A stretch of 64,000 nt of DNA from Paramacrobiotus metropolitanus (lineage: Eukaryota > Tardigrada > Eutardigrada > Parachela > Macrobiotidae): positions 1 through 64,000 of the forward strand of contig NW_026570280.1 of NCBI RefSeq assembly GCF_019649055.1, given 5' to 3'. Both the position numbers and the translations under genes were made by a program. Shown here in pieces: positions 30,843-39,216 of this stretch. The notes beneath the pieces were generated by a model, which was not told the DNA's origin, ran no database searches, and saw only the letters and a program-made list of their open reading frames with translations. The first letter of the stretch is position 1, and each line of letters opens with the position of its first letter.

Positions 30843-32459
30843 TCATTTCGTTTCCAGTGCCTCTGGTACTGGGATAATTTCTTCCTGCTGCACTTTTGTC
30901 ATTCCTGGTGCCTCTGGTACTGGGATGACCTTTTCTCTTCCCTTCTGTGTCAGCAAGGTCCGATTTAATGTCTTTTCGATCTCCTGCTGGATTACTTGCA
31001 ACTGCTCAAATGGTGACAATTCTTTTCGCGTCATCTTTTTCTTTTCGTTTCCCGGTGCCTCTGGTACTGGGATTAGCGCTTTATTAACAGTTTGAGCCTT
31101 TTCCTGTTTTGCAAGTTCGGTGACCTTTCCGACTTGCACTTTGGCAACTGGTTTTGGGTCATCTTCTTTTTCTTCTTCACCTTCATTATCCATCAGTACA
31201 AATTTCTTTTCCAAGAAATCAAATCCCAATAGGACTTGTACGTCATCACATTTCGGTCGGACGTAGAATGAATGTTCGCTTGTCTTCTTTCTTAAGGTCA
31301 CCGGTGCTACACAGTAGTGCGTCACCAGGAATCCCGACGTTCCGCTAATTCCGTTTATCTTTACCAGTCTGTCTGGTGGCAACGGAAGCATATGAAGTCC
31401 ATTCTTCTCGCAAAACGGTTTGCTGATCAGCGACGTCTCAGCGCCGGTGTCCAACATTGCGTTGACCTTTATGTCTCCCACTTTCACTTCGTGTGTATAT
31501 GCTTCAATTCTCTTGGGCAGTTTTCCATTTTGAATTTTCAACGTGTGAATCTTACATTTCACAGGGATGAGCGATACTGGTCCCGGATCCATATCGGAAA
31601 GCACTTGTCCTTTTGCTGGAGTGCTATGACCTTTCAGTATTTCGCTCAGCTTATCAATCCTGTGTGGAACGTTAGTCCGAACATCGTAATATTTTCGCGG
31701 CTTTTCTTTATTTGTTCGCTTCTCTGTAGCCATTTTATCACCGGTGACCTTTTCCACATTCTGCACTTGCTCATTTGCTTTTGTGCTATCCATGTGACCT
31801 TTAGTCACTTCATTTATCGTCTGATGGATCAATTCCTCTTTACGGTTTTCATTTCGTTTATCTCTCAGCTTCTCAATGACTTCATTTGTTATTTGGTCAG
31901 CTCGGTTCAATTCGTCTTCTTCACCATCTCTCATCTCCTCTGGTGACCTTTCATATGTGACCATATTATATCCCTTTTCGGTCATCCATTCAATCACCTT
32001 TGCAGACACTTCATTGTTCGTTTTCGTCGGATCGATTTGTGAAGACATTCCGTCTGTTCGGGCTGGTGACTTGTCATTGGCATCCTTTTGCAGTGCCTCC
32101 GATAAGTCCCGTGACCTTTCAACTGCGCCACCCTGTTGCATTTGCGCCATCTCGTTTGACCGTCCTTTTTGTGCATTTTGCGCTAAGTCCTGTGACCTTT
32201 CGTTGCGCTTCATGACAAATCCGCCGTTTGTCAGCTTTTGTAAGGGGACTTTTTCTCCGTAATTCGGCGGTTTATCCTGTGGCGGAGCATTACGTGAATA
32301 ATTCCAGTCAGCAAGTGTCTTCTTATATTCCTCTGGATTGAATGCTGGGACTGGGTTCGGTGACCCTTGCGCTGGTTTCCCGGTAACCAACTCTTCTAGT
32401 CGCTTTCTTTCACATTGCGTTCGCAACTGTTGCATGTCCCAGTAGTCCTCTTGTGACAT
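30843..32459 (-). CDS. Aspartic protease region of the polyprotein
   Basis: 538 residues. Residues about 320-430 hold the retropepsin: VGDIKVNAMLDTGAETSLIS with the catalytic DTG, then a KINGISG flap-like segment and VQVLLGFDFLEKKF, matching the (I/V)LG.DFL motif. The protease would cut the polyprotein in the particle. The N-terminal 300 residues are charged spacer with many (E/Q)RS and KGH/KVT peptides from the embedded word. The C-terminal part repeats IPVPEA(P/L) four times, and a fifth copy lies in the next ORF. Confidence 0.85.
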   Translation of the reverse strand: MSQEDYWDMQQLRTQCERKRLEELVTGKPAQGSPNPVPAFNPEEYKKTLADWNYSRNAPPQDKPPNYGEKVPLQKLTNGGFVMKRNERSQDLAQNAQKGRSNEMAQMQQGGAVERSRDLSEALQKDANDKSPARTDGMSSQIDPTKTNNEVSAKVIEWMTEKGYNMVTYERSPEEMRDGEEDELNRADQITNEVIEKLRDKRNENRKEELIHQTINEVTKGHMDSTKANEQVQNVEKVTGDKMATEKRTNKEKPRKYYDVRTNVPHRIDKLSEILKGHSTPAKGQVLSDMDPGPVSLIPVKCKIHTLKIQNGKLPKRIEAYTHEVKVGDIKVNAMLDTGAETSLISKPFCEKNGLHMLPLPPDRLVKINGISGTSGFLVTHYCVAPVTLRKKTSEHSFYVRPKCDDVQVLLGFDFLEKKFVLMDNEGEEEKEDDPKPVAKVQVGKVTELAKQEKAQTVNKALIPVPEAPGNEKKKMTRKELSPFEQLQVIQQEIEKTLNRTLLTQKGREKVIPVPEAPGMTKVQQEEIIPVPEALETK

Positions 32460-33492
32460 TTTCGCTTTTCTGCTTTGCCTTCGGCGTTACGGGTATCCAC
32501 ATCCCGTGATTCCCATTCGGTCTGTAGGCCACTTTTGCCAGATTTCCTTCCTGTTGCAGCGTTATTGCATCTACAAGTGAGTCATCGGAGTTCTGTTGTG
32601 CCAATTCGCCATTCTTTTGCTGCGCTGTTCGCAGTGTCAAGTCTGTTTCTTGACCTTTTAACACGACGCTGTCGCCGTGACCTTTCGCATTCGCACTCGC
32701 TCCTTGACCTTTAACTTGGACTTTTCCAACAGAAGGTGACCTTTCATCTTTACTAATGGCGGTGATGTTTTGCTTAATCCATTCTTGCCTTATTCGCTTC
32801 TCTTCTTCGGATTCTGAACAATTCCAAAACTTTGGCTTTGGCTCCCCGTAACAATCGCAACTTGGCTCATTCGCTTTATCATTTCCTGCCAAGTATTTCC
32901 GGAATTTCGCGTGTTGCTCATTTCCCTCTTGCGCAGTATCGTTCTGCGGTGGTGAATTTTGGTCTTTCGATTTGCCATTTATCTGTTTCCGGAACCATTC
33001 GTGGTGCATTTCCACTTCTTCTGCGGTATCAGTTTGTGGTTTCTTCTGGTTTAACAGCGCTTGTTGAATCTTGGCATTACGTAATGCACGACGTTCAGCT
33101 AGCACTTTCTCGCTGCAATACGGTGACCTTTCATTTTGCTGCACTTTTTGCAGTGTCGCGCTACCGTCACGACAATTTCCACTCGCAGTACCATTCTGCG
33201 GTGACCTTTGGTCCCGTTGCGCGCTTCCACTCGCAGTACCATTCTGCGGTGACCTTTTATCCACTTGAACATTTCCACTCGCAGTACCATTCTGCGGTGA
33301 CCTTTCACCTTGTGACGGTATCCCCATAACCGTTCCATTTCCTTTTTGCGATGACGGCATCCATATAGCCGTTTCTCTTTGCTGTGGCGGCATCCATCTA
33401 GCCGTTTCTTGTGGTTGCGGCATCCATATAGCCGGTCCACTTTGCTTTTTCGCTGACGGCATCCATATAGCCGTCGCAGTGGTCACATTCAC
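32410..33492 (-). CDS. Low-complexity repeat protein between Gag and protease
   Basis: 360 residues of short peptide repeats: AIWMP(S/Q) four times, then (E/K/Q)RSPQNGTASG three times, then Glu/Gln/Lys-rich sequence. No known domain. The RSPQNGTASG units lie around copies of AAAGGTCAC (33,200, 33,248, 33,296), so the DNA word has been amplified with the peptide. It overlaps the next ORF by about 50 bases in another frame. Function unknown; probably a polyprotein spacer. Confidence 0.55.
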   Translation of the reverse strand: MNVTTATAIWMPSAKKQSGPAIWMPQPQETARWMPPQQRETAIWMPSSQKGNGTVMGIPSQGERSPQNGTASGNVQVDKRSPQNGTASGSAQRDQRSPQNGTASGNCRDGSATLQKVQQNERSPYCSEKVLAERRALRNAKIQQALLNQKKPQTDTAEEVEMHHEWFRKQINGKSKDQNSPPQNDTAQEGNEQHAKFRKYLAGNDKANEPSCDCYGEPKPKFWNCSESEEEKRIRQEWIKQNITAISKDERSPSVGKVQVKGQGASANAKGHGDSVVLKGQETDLTLRTAQQKNGELAQQNSDDSLVDAITLQQEGNLAKVAYRPNGNHGMWIPVTPKAKQKSENVTRGLLGHATVANAM

Positions 33493-33572
33493 TGCAGTAC
33501 CATTCTGCAGTGGTGACCTTTCCCTTTTATCCGGTGGTTTAGGGTCGGGTCGATCAGTAGGCTCACCGGTGC

Positions 33573-34109
33573 CTACTGATCTTGCCCGTTTCCCTGAACC
33601 GGCGCCCCACCTTGTTGTACGCCTTGCACATTTGCTTGTTGTTGTCCGATATTATTTGCCGGGTTAGGATTCTGTCCGCCGCCGTTATTATATTGGCCGC
33701 CACCCTGTTGGTAGTTTCCTTGGCCGCCGCCATTGTTCTGGCCTCCTCTGAAGTTTCCGCGGCCGAAGCCTCTGTTTCTTCCTCTGAAGCCGCCGCGGCC
33801 GAAGCCTCCACGGCCGAAGCCGCCATTCTGGCCACCGCCATTTCCATTTCCGTAGTTCCCGTTTCCATTCCCTTGTTGGTTTTGGAAGTTTGCCTTATGT
33901 TGGTACCATTGGGTGATGAGGTCATATCCGTTTGCGACCGCTGGGCGCCAGCCACCTATAGCTCGGAGGCGTTGCCACTCGTTAAAGGCAAACAGATTCG
34001 GGTTCTGTTCTGGTGGTGTATTGGCGAACTTGCACCCCTGTGTCTGATGGTTGCCGTACATACAGTACTGGCACATCTGCACGTTGTTCGCCACCCATCC
34101 ATCAATCAT
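33573..34109 (-). CDS. Gag, nucleocapsid region with CCHC zinc knuckle
   Basis: Contains CQYCMYGNHQTQGCK, a C-x2-C-x4-H-x4-C zinc knuckle, the nucleic-acid-binding signature of Gag, at residues about 14-27. A Gly/Asn/Gln/Arg-rich tail with FGRGGFRGRNRGFGRGNF-type RGG repeats follows. Both features fit RNA binding and packaging. Opening ATG at 34107-34109 is inside the frame of the true upstream Gag continuation, so this is likely part of one Gag polyprotein. Confidence 0.7.
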   Translation of the reverse strand: MIDGWVANNVQMCQYCMYGNHQTQGCKFANTPPEQNPNLFAFNEWQRLRAIGGWRPAVANGYDLITQWYQHKANFQNQQGNGNGNYGNGNGGGQNGGFGRGGFGRGGFRGRNRGFGRGNFRGGQNNGGGQGNYQQGGGQYNNGGGQNPNPANNIGQQQANVQGVQQGGAPVQGNGQDQ

Positions 34110-34684
34110 CTGGAACTTGAACTCTGTTCGTGATCCTTGATTCTGCTGTTGATTCCCTCTGAAGTTTCCTTGACCTTGACCTCGTCCCTGGTTCTGGAAG
34201 TTCCCTGACCTCCATTCCAGTTTCCATTTCCGTATCCGTTTCCGCCGAAGTTTCCGTTACCCCCTCCTTGTTGTGGTAACCCCATATTCGGAGGCATATT
34301 CTGAGGTGGCGGCTGGGCTACATTCTGGGGAGCCACATTCTGGGCTACTGGCCTCACCTGGGCCGCTGCCTGTATCGCTGCCACCATTGCGTATGTTAAC
34401 GGTTGCCCGGTCTGACTGTCGATAAAGGTCACTTCCTTTGTGACCTCTTGGGCCGGCGCCTCTCTACGGTACTCGACTGGCTGTTGGACTGGTGCAGCCG
34501 CCATCCTCTGTTGCGGTACATTTTCAACTTGGCCTTGGCGGATGGTCACGTATTCCTGATTACGTTGACCTTTAGGCGCCTTATATTTATCTTCTCCCGC
34601 TGACCAGTGACGGAAGAAATCTTTGATTTCGGTTGGAGTCCTGCACTGTTGCGTGCGTAGTGCCTTATAAAGGTCACCATCCAC
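34106..34684 (-). CDS. Gag, middle region (Pro/Gln/Asn-rich)
   Basis: A 192-residue frame continuing Gag: a helical start (ALRTQQCRTPTEIKDFFRHW) followed by Ala/Pro/Gln and then Gly/Asn-rich sequence (NGNFGGNGYGNGNWNGGQ). From about 34,200 the compositionally matching continuation is in the next frame, so the C-terminal 35 residues of this frame are probably spurious. The break lies at a short run of G and A. Confidence 0.6.
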   Translation of the reverse strand: MDGDLYKALRTQQCRTPTEIKDFFRHWSAGEDKYKAPKGQRNQEYVTIRQGQVENVPQQRMAAAPVQQPVEYRREAPAQEVTKEVTFIDSQTGQPLTYAMVAAIQAAAQVRPVAQNVAPQNVAQPPPQNMPPNMGLPQQGGGNGNFGGNGYGNGNWNGGQGTSRTRDEVKVKETSEGINSRIKDHEQSSSSR

Positions 34685-34742
34685 TCTACATCCTTCGATC
34701 AGGAATCCGACTGCCTGCTTTTCAGTTATGATCCTCTTCGCC

Positions 34743-35558
34743 TTAGAGTTTCATAATCGCTTGATAAAACTGATCAAGCGATTCCTTTCCGAGGTCAAAT
34801 TTCCTTGCCATGGCTTCTCGTAAGCCAAGAACTTCCTCGTCACGGTCTCCATATTCATCTTTAAACTTGGCCATCCATTCTGTAATGGTGTATTCCGTTT
34901 CTTCTTGGAGTGCGATTTCTCTCTCTCCTTCGAACCAGGTCTTCGCCGGTCCTTTGACTGCGCTGGCTATTTCAATCAAAATCTGATCGTCAGTGAGATG
35001 ATATGTCCGTTGGGTGTCTTTGACCAATTGTGTCCACCCATTCACTGCGTCGCGACTTCCATCAAAGGTCACTAGGTTTGTCTTGCGCCCCATCGATTGG
35101 AGTGCGTTCACTAATCTCTGTGTCGCATCATTGTCTTCTGCCGTACTGGAGTCACTATCGTCATCGTCCTTATTTCGCTTCGCTTTTCCGTAGCGGGACT
35201 TCCTTGGGCGTTCTTGCCGGCTAGACGGTCTATCCTGTTTCCTTTCATCAATGAAGATTTTCGTTTCAATATGTGGATGAAATTGGGTGGGATCACCACG
35301 ATTCGAATGGGAATAAGTTTCCGATGGTGGCTCCTTGTCATCCTTGACCTTTTCCCCGTCCTTTTCGTTTTTGACACTTCCTCTGCCAGTACCGGTTCGT
35401 AGCGGCATATCAAAGTGGAAGCTTTGCCCGTGCCCGTTTCGTGCGCCTTGCTGTAACTGGGCGGGGCGACTCCACTGTTGAAGTCCTGACTCCATATTGC
35501 AGAAGCTGTTCATCTTTGTGCTTATTAGACATAACAAGCGCCTTATTCTCATCCTCAA
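34743..35558 (-). CDS. Gag, capsid region
   Basis: After a charged, Asp/Glu/Arg-rich N-terminal half, residues about 150-271 match the retrotransposon Gag pattern: LVTFDGSRDAVNGWTQLV, then the WFEGEREIALQEETEYTITEW region, KFKDEYGDRDEEVLGLREAM and ESLDQFYQAI. This region forms the capsid shell. The frame stops at TAA (34743-34745), and the continuation of Gag is in another frame from about 34740. The site could be a frameshift (CTC TAA G) or an error. The word AAAGGTCAC is read here as VTF on the opposite strand. Confidence 0.75.
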   Translation of the reverse strand: MRMRIRRLLCLISTKMNSFCNMESGLQQWSRPAQLQQGARNGHGQSFHFDMPLRTGTGRGSVKNEKDGEKVKDDKEPPSETYSHSNRGDPTQFHPHIETKIFIDERKQDRPSSRQERPRKSRYGKAKRNKDDDDSDSSTAEDNDATQRLVNALQSMGRKTNLVTFDGSRDAVNGWTQLVKDTQRTYHLTDDQILIEIASAVKGPAKTWFEGEREIALQEETEYTITEWMAKFKDEYGDRDEEVLGLREAMARKFDLGKESLDQFYQAIMKL

Positions 35559-37407
35559 GGCGACGGACTTTGAACTGGACTTCCTCTTTCTCCGTTTTCA
35601 AGTTCTGATTCTCCTCCTTGACCTTTAACATATGTTGGTGGAGTTGGAAAGTCTTCTCCTGAATGACCTTTTCAGTGTCATTCTCCACCTTTTTAATGTG
35701 TTCCGCCAACTGGGTCACATCCCTTTCCAGCTTCGTGTATTCCTCGACTGCTGCTTTCAGTTGGTTTTTCGTCTGGGTGACCTCATCTTCTCTTGTCATC
35801 ACCGTTTGGGTCATATCAATCAGCTCCGTGTTGAGCTTGATAATCTCCTGCGTCTTCTGGTGGACTGATTGTTGCCACTCCTTATCTTTCAATTCAAGTA
35901 CCGTGACCTTTTCATCCAGGAGGTGTGCCTCGTGTTCCCACCTCATGCCTTGCTCGGCAATTGTCTTAGCAGTCTTTTTCAACTCGGTATTCTCTTCGGT
36001 GACCTTTTGAACATCTTCTTTCAACGACTTGTTCTCTTCCATCACCTGCTTAATTTCGTTCTTCAACCGCACACCTTCAGTGGCTGTAAGCTCCCTCAGG
36101 TCCTTAGCCACTTTGACAGCGTCGTCGGCTCTCCTCTGATGATCCTGTGATTCTTTTTGAAGGGTTCCGATGTTCTCGTCCCGTAACTTCAATTCGTTTC
36201 TCAGCTTAAACACCTCATTGGTGTTTGTCAACAATCGTTGAGTAGCGTCGACGAGTTTGGCCGCGTATTCATCTCGCTTGGCTTCCGCTTCGGTGACCTT
36301 AAGTTTCAGTGAGTCACATTCATCCTTCAATTCGGCTAAGTGCCGTGACCTTTCCGCTGATTCTTCTGACATGCTCTCATTAAGGTCACTAACTGCAAGA
36401 TGACCTTCCATTTCTCTGTCATCTGCCATTTTCAAATATTCATCAGCCAATTCCTTCTGTCTTTCATATTTCACTTTCCAACCGTCTGCGGCACTTTGAA
36501 GGTCACCCTGTTGCTGCTCCAGATCGAACAGGCGTGCTTCAAGTGTCGTCAGTCTTTCCCGATATTCCTGTTTTCGCTTATCCGCTTGACGTTCATTGAC
36601 TTCAAGTTCATTTTCCAATTCACTGACACGTCTCCTCAAAGTTGACGTGGGACTGTTCGGTGACGGTGGTCGTACACTGATGACCTTTCCAGTTTTTGTC
36701 CGTTCAATGAGGTGCTCCGGTATGTCCTTGAATGGTATCATACCTTCAGCCCGGTCAGCTTCCTTCATGGCAGTTTGAAAAGACATATTCATCGTTGCTT
36801 CATCATCCGTGAAGTAGGACTCGTTCGATTCGTCTGAGACCATTGGAGTTGCCCAAAGGTCATCACCTGCGGTCTTATCGTCCAATGAAAGGTCATCCAG
36901 TCCCAGTTCAGCCAAATTCTCTTCGGTGACCTTTATGTTTCCATCTTCCACTTGGGCCAGGTTTACATTTTTATCCTGCTCGTTTGTTCCGCTGGTGGTA
37001 GCATCCAGCTGTGATGCTGCCACTGCTTCCGCTCTTCTTTCTGTGGATTTTTCCTCCCCAGTGACCTTTGTCTGGTTCATCGGGTCACTTCCCGCTGTGG
37101 GCGCGGGAGTGTGTTTCTGGTCGTCACTAGAGCTTTCCTGATTGGCGACCGCCTCGAGCGCCTTCTGATAAGTACTATCAGAGCCTCGTGAATCCTTCTT
37201 TTCAAATGCCTTGGGCGCTCGAGTATTCCGCTCGTGTCCAACTGGACGCGAGTACGGGTACAAATCTTTTTTGTACGGATTTGGTGCACCTTGCTGTGAG
37301 CTTCGGGAGCTTTTGCTTCCCTGACTGCTGTTAGATGTCGGTTCCTCTTGGTCTTTATCCATGTTGATCGGATAACTTGGACGCTCCTGCCAATTGTTCT
37401 CACACAC
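35410..37407 (-). CDS. 665-residue coiled-coil protein of the LTR element
   Basis: Open from 37407 to 35410 (apparent start codon ATG). Residues 1-250 are polar and low-complexity (Ser/Gln/Glu/Asp). Residues about 265-630 are almost continuous heptad coiled coil, with long Glu/Lys/Leu runs such as RRRVSELENELEVNERQ. No catalytic motif, membrane segment or known domain is seen. It precedes Gag and overlaps the next ORF by 149 bases in a different frame, so Gag could be made by frameshift, reinitiation or splicing. About ten AAAGGTCA words are embedded, read as KVT, KGH or RS. Coiled-coil ORFs are not standard in gypsy elements. A structural or RNA-binding ORF1-like role is a guess. Confidence 0.7.
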   Translation of the reverse strand: MCENNWQERPSYPINMDKDQEEPTSNSSQGSKSSRSSQQGAPNPYKKDLYPYSRPVGHERNTRAPKAFEKKDSRGSDSTYQKALEAVANQESSSDDQKHTPAPTAGSDPMNQTKVTGEEKSTERRAEAVAASQLDATTSGTNEQDKNVNLAQVEDGNIKVTEENLAELGLDDLSLDDKTAGDDLWATPMVSDESNESYFTDDEATMNMSFQTAMKEADRAEGMIPFKDIPEHLIERTKTGKVISVRPPSPNSPTSTLRRRVSELENELEVNERQADKRKQEYRERLTTLEARLFDLEQQQGDLQSAADGWKVKYERQKELADEYLKMADDREMEGHLAVSDLNESMSEESAERSRHLAELKDECDSLKLKVTEAEAKRDEYAAKLVDATQRLLTNTNEVFKLRNELKLRDENIGTLQKESQDHQRRADDAVKVAKDLRELTATEGVRLKNEIKQVMEENKSLKEDVQKVTEENTELKKTAKTIAEQGMRWEHEAHLLDEKVTVLELKDKEWQQSVHQKTQEIIKLNTELIDMTQTVMTREDEVTQTKNQLKAAVEEYTKLERDVTQLAEHIKKVENDTEKVIQEKTFQLHQHMLKVKEENQNLKTEKEEVQFKVRRLEDENKALVMSNKHKDEQLLQYGVRTSTVESPRPVTARRTKRARAKLPL

Positions 37408-38746
37408 ACGTTATTGTATGGTTTATTCAATAATCCTAAAGGTCACTCTGTACCTCCGAAATTTTCTAAGTCCTTATTAAAGGTCACTTTTTGACTGAAA
37501 AATTTCGACTAAGTCCCGTGTAAAGGTCACTTTTTCGATAAAAAGTTCGAGCGATTTGCCCTAAAAGGTCACTTTCGGACAAAACTTCGAAACAGCTTTT
37601 ACAGTTTGGAACACGTTAGCGAATGAAGTCCAACAGCTGCTGATATCGCTGTGCCACTATTCGGTTCAATTTCACTTCGGTAAAGGTCACCGTTTGTCAA
37701 TTTCGAATCATAAAGGTCACTTAAATAGGTCAATCCGATCAATTCCAACTTTTTGGTAAAGGTCACTTTTCTAAGTCAAAGGTCAACTTCTGGTCCCAAA
37801 GGTCACTTTCTGACTCAACTCAACTCAAAAGGTCACTTTCCAGCTCAATTTCGAGTTAAAGGTCACTTTTCATCTCAATTATCTCATCTCAGATCAAATT
37901 TCCCATTACTGCTAAAGTTCAACGGAAAATCCCGATTCGGGTTGTTTACGTCGTTCTGATTGGTCAGCTAGTTCAAATTATTCAGTTCAAATTTCGACCA
38001 ATCACAGCTCAGATAACTGACCAATTACGTCGTTCCTCTTAAAATCTATATCTGCCTGACGTCACGGTCAACGGCCAGACATGCGCGCCGTGTGCAAAAC
38101 TCCGCCTACATCTACGCTCAGCTCAGTACGGACCAATGAAAATTGAGAATTTTACCATCTAACCAATCCCGTAATTAATAACGGGTTTTCTACCTGTTTC
38201 CTCGTCCTTTCCACGAGAATCGATCCAGATGATCCAGATTCTTCTTCCACTGTCCGTTCCCGCGCTGCCGCCGGTTTTACCGTAACGGTTGTGCCGCACG
38301 CTTTTTGGTCGGTTACTGTGCCGGCTGACTGCCGTAGCAACAGTAGTTACGCTCTACTCCAGTTTGGAGGAGTCTGATCTGGTCTTTTCCCGTGCGCCCC
38401 TTTTAGCGCTTCGCCGCTTGTGGCCCACGGCTTAGGATTCGCTGAATCCTTGCCGAGTATCAGCGACACCAGTGTAGGTCTTCGCTGAAGACTCTACACC
38501 GAGGAACGCTGACGACTGAACTCTTGGACTCTTGCTCAGCTGAGGAAACAGCACAGGTCTTCGCTGAAGACACTGTACCGAAAACCAGAGCTGGAAATCC
38601 ACGTCAAATGAGGCAGTTCACCGCTTGTGGTGTGCGCTTTGCTGTCGGATAGACCTGTGCCTTACTGGTCGGGTTTCCACATCAAATAACAGGCCAACTT
38701 TGCCTGACACAAATCAAATCAGAGAACCGCTGTCGGCTCTGCTACC
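37408..38746 (-). other. Long 5' leader of the LTR element
   Basis: 1.3 kb between primer-binding site and first ORF. The LTR-proximal 900 bases lack AAAGGTCA. They contain a hairpin of the same type as the 3' array (TACTGT 38,314-38,319 with ACAGTA 38,340-38,345, loop GCCGGCTGACTGCCGTAGCA) and two shared strings CGCCGCTTGTGG/CACCGCTTGTGG. They also contain two GGTCTTCGCTGAAGAC palindromes (about 38,475 and 38,552). The ORF-proximal part carries the dense word cluster listed separately. Packaging or translation signals would be expected here. Which string does what is unknown. Confidence 0.6.
37438..37865 (+). repeat. Eleven same-strand copies of AAAGGTCA in the leader
   Basis: AAAGGTCA starts at 37438, 37479, 37522, 37564, 37682, 37712, 37758, 37778, 37798, 37828 and 37858, all on the plus (antisense) strand, and ten continue as AAAGGTCAC. 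Intervals are 41, 43, 42, 118, 30, 46, 20, 20, 30 and 30, mostly near multiples of a DNA helical turn. The word is the extended nuclear-receptor half-site type (A-rich flank plus AGGTCA), a resemblance only. Confidence 0.85.
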
Positions 38747-38747
38747 A
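38735..38747 (-). other. Primer-binding site for initiator tRNA-Met
   Basis: In sense orientation TGGTAGCAGAGCC begins at the first base after the 5' LTR. The first 11 bases are complementary to the 3' end of animal initiator methionine tRNA (CTCTGCTACCA), the primer also used by yeast Ty1 and Ty3. The abutting position fixes the inner LTR boundary. Confidence 0.85.
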
Positions 38748-39107
38748 TCTAATGCTAGATCCAACTGTAATCCAGATACGGAGACCTAAACGGAATAGAT
38801 CCCGTGGAAGCGAGCGATACGATATGGATCGCGAGCTATGCGGAAACACAAACGTCGCACCGTAAATCGCTGACTTTTTAATATTGAAAAGTCTGGAGAA
38901 CAGAAAAATCAATAATGATCGGCGCAGCTCGATCGTAAAGCGTGGAGCCCGTTCAACAGTGTGTAACACTGTGCAGCACGTGCTATGCCGCGCCCACTAA
39001 CACAACTCAAGCCAATCAGAAGAGACACAACACAGACACGTAATCCTAAGGCGTAGCGCCACAGGCATAGCGCCACTGACGTGAACGCTAGTGATCCCGG
39101 TCTCACA
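38748..39107 (-). repeat. 5' LTR (360 bp)
   Basis: Identical to the 3' LTR, so the insertion is too young for LTR divergence. It should carry the promoter. No TATA box or initiator was assigned with confidence. Confidence 0.93.
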
Positions 39108-39111
39108 ACTA
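39108..39111. repeat. Target-site duplication ACTA, right copy
   Basis: Matches 18,976-18,979 and lies inside the Kelch reading frame. Confidence 0.85.
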
Positions 39112-39216
39112 CGTTCCGTGTTCATTGCGCCTGAAAAGAGTTTCGAATCGTTTCTCAGTTTTTCAGATTTCAGTACACCAAAACGTCGAATAGGTGAAAT
39201 AGACTTTTCTAACCAG
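39112..39216 (-). pseudogene. Kelch gene, middle fragment (right of the LTR insertion)
   Basis: Reads LEKSISPIRRFGVLKSEK and ends MNTERS at the LTR insertion site. The next codons of the gene are at 18,975 and below. It is bounded on the right by an inverted-repeat element. Its phase matches the C-terminal fragment exactly once the target duplication is counted once, so the exon was intact before the LTR element arrived. Confidence 0.7.

Larger units (their letters stand above)
18980..39107 (-). mobile_element. 20.1-kb Ty3/gypsy LTR retrotransposon, tagged with AAAGGTCA
   Basis: Bounded by identical 360-bp direct repeats and a 4-bp target duplication, with a primer-binding site directly beside the 5' LTR. 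Transcribed leftwards. Order of parts: 5' LTR, 1.3-kb leader, coiled-coil ORF, Gag with zinc knuckle, low-complexity ORF, aspartic protease, long acidic linker, reverse transcriptase, RNase H, integrase, several unknown ORFs, 3' untranslated hairpin array, 3' LTR. At 20.1 kb it is far longer than usual gypsy elements (about 5-10 kb). About 85 copies of AAAGGTCA/TGACCTTT are spread from 19,617 to 37,865 and none lies in the LTRs. Several frames are broken by one-base changes, so as given it is not fully open. It interrupts a Kelch exon. Confidence 0.95.

Noticed and set aside
37438-37865. Regularly repeated AAAGGTCAC units as a CRISPR array
   Set aside because: The repeat is only 8-9 bases, spacers are irregular, the same word occurs throughout coding sequence, and the context is a eukaryotic LTR retrotransposon.
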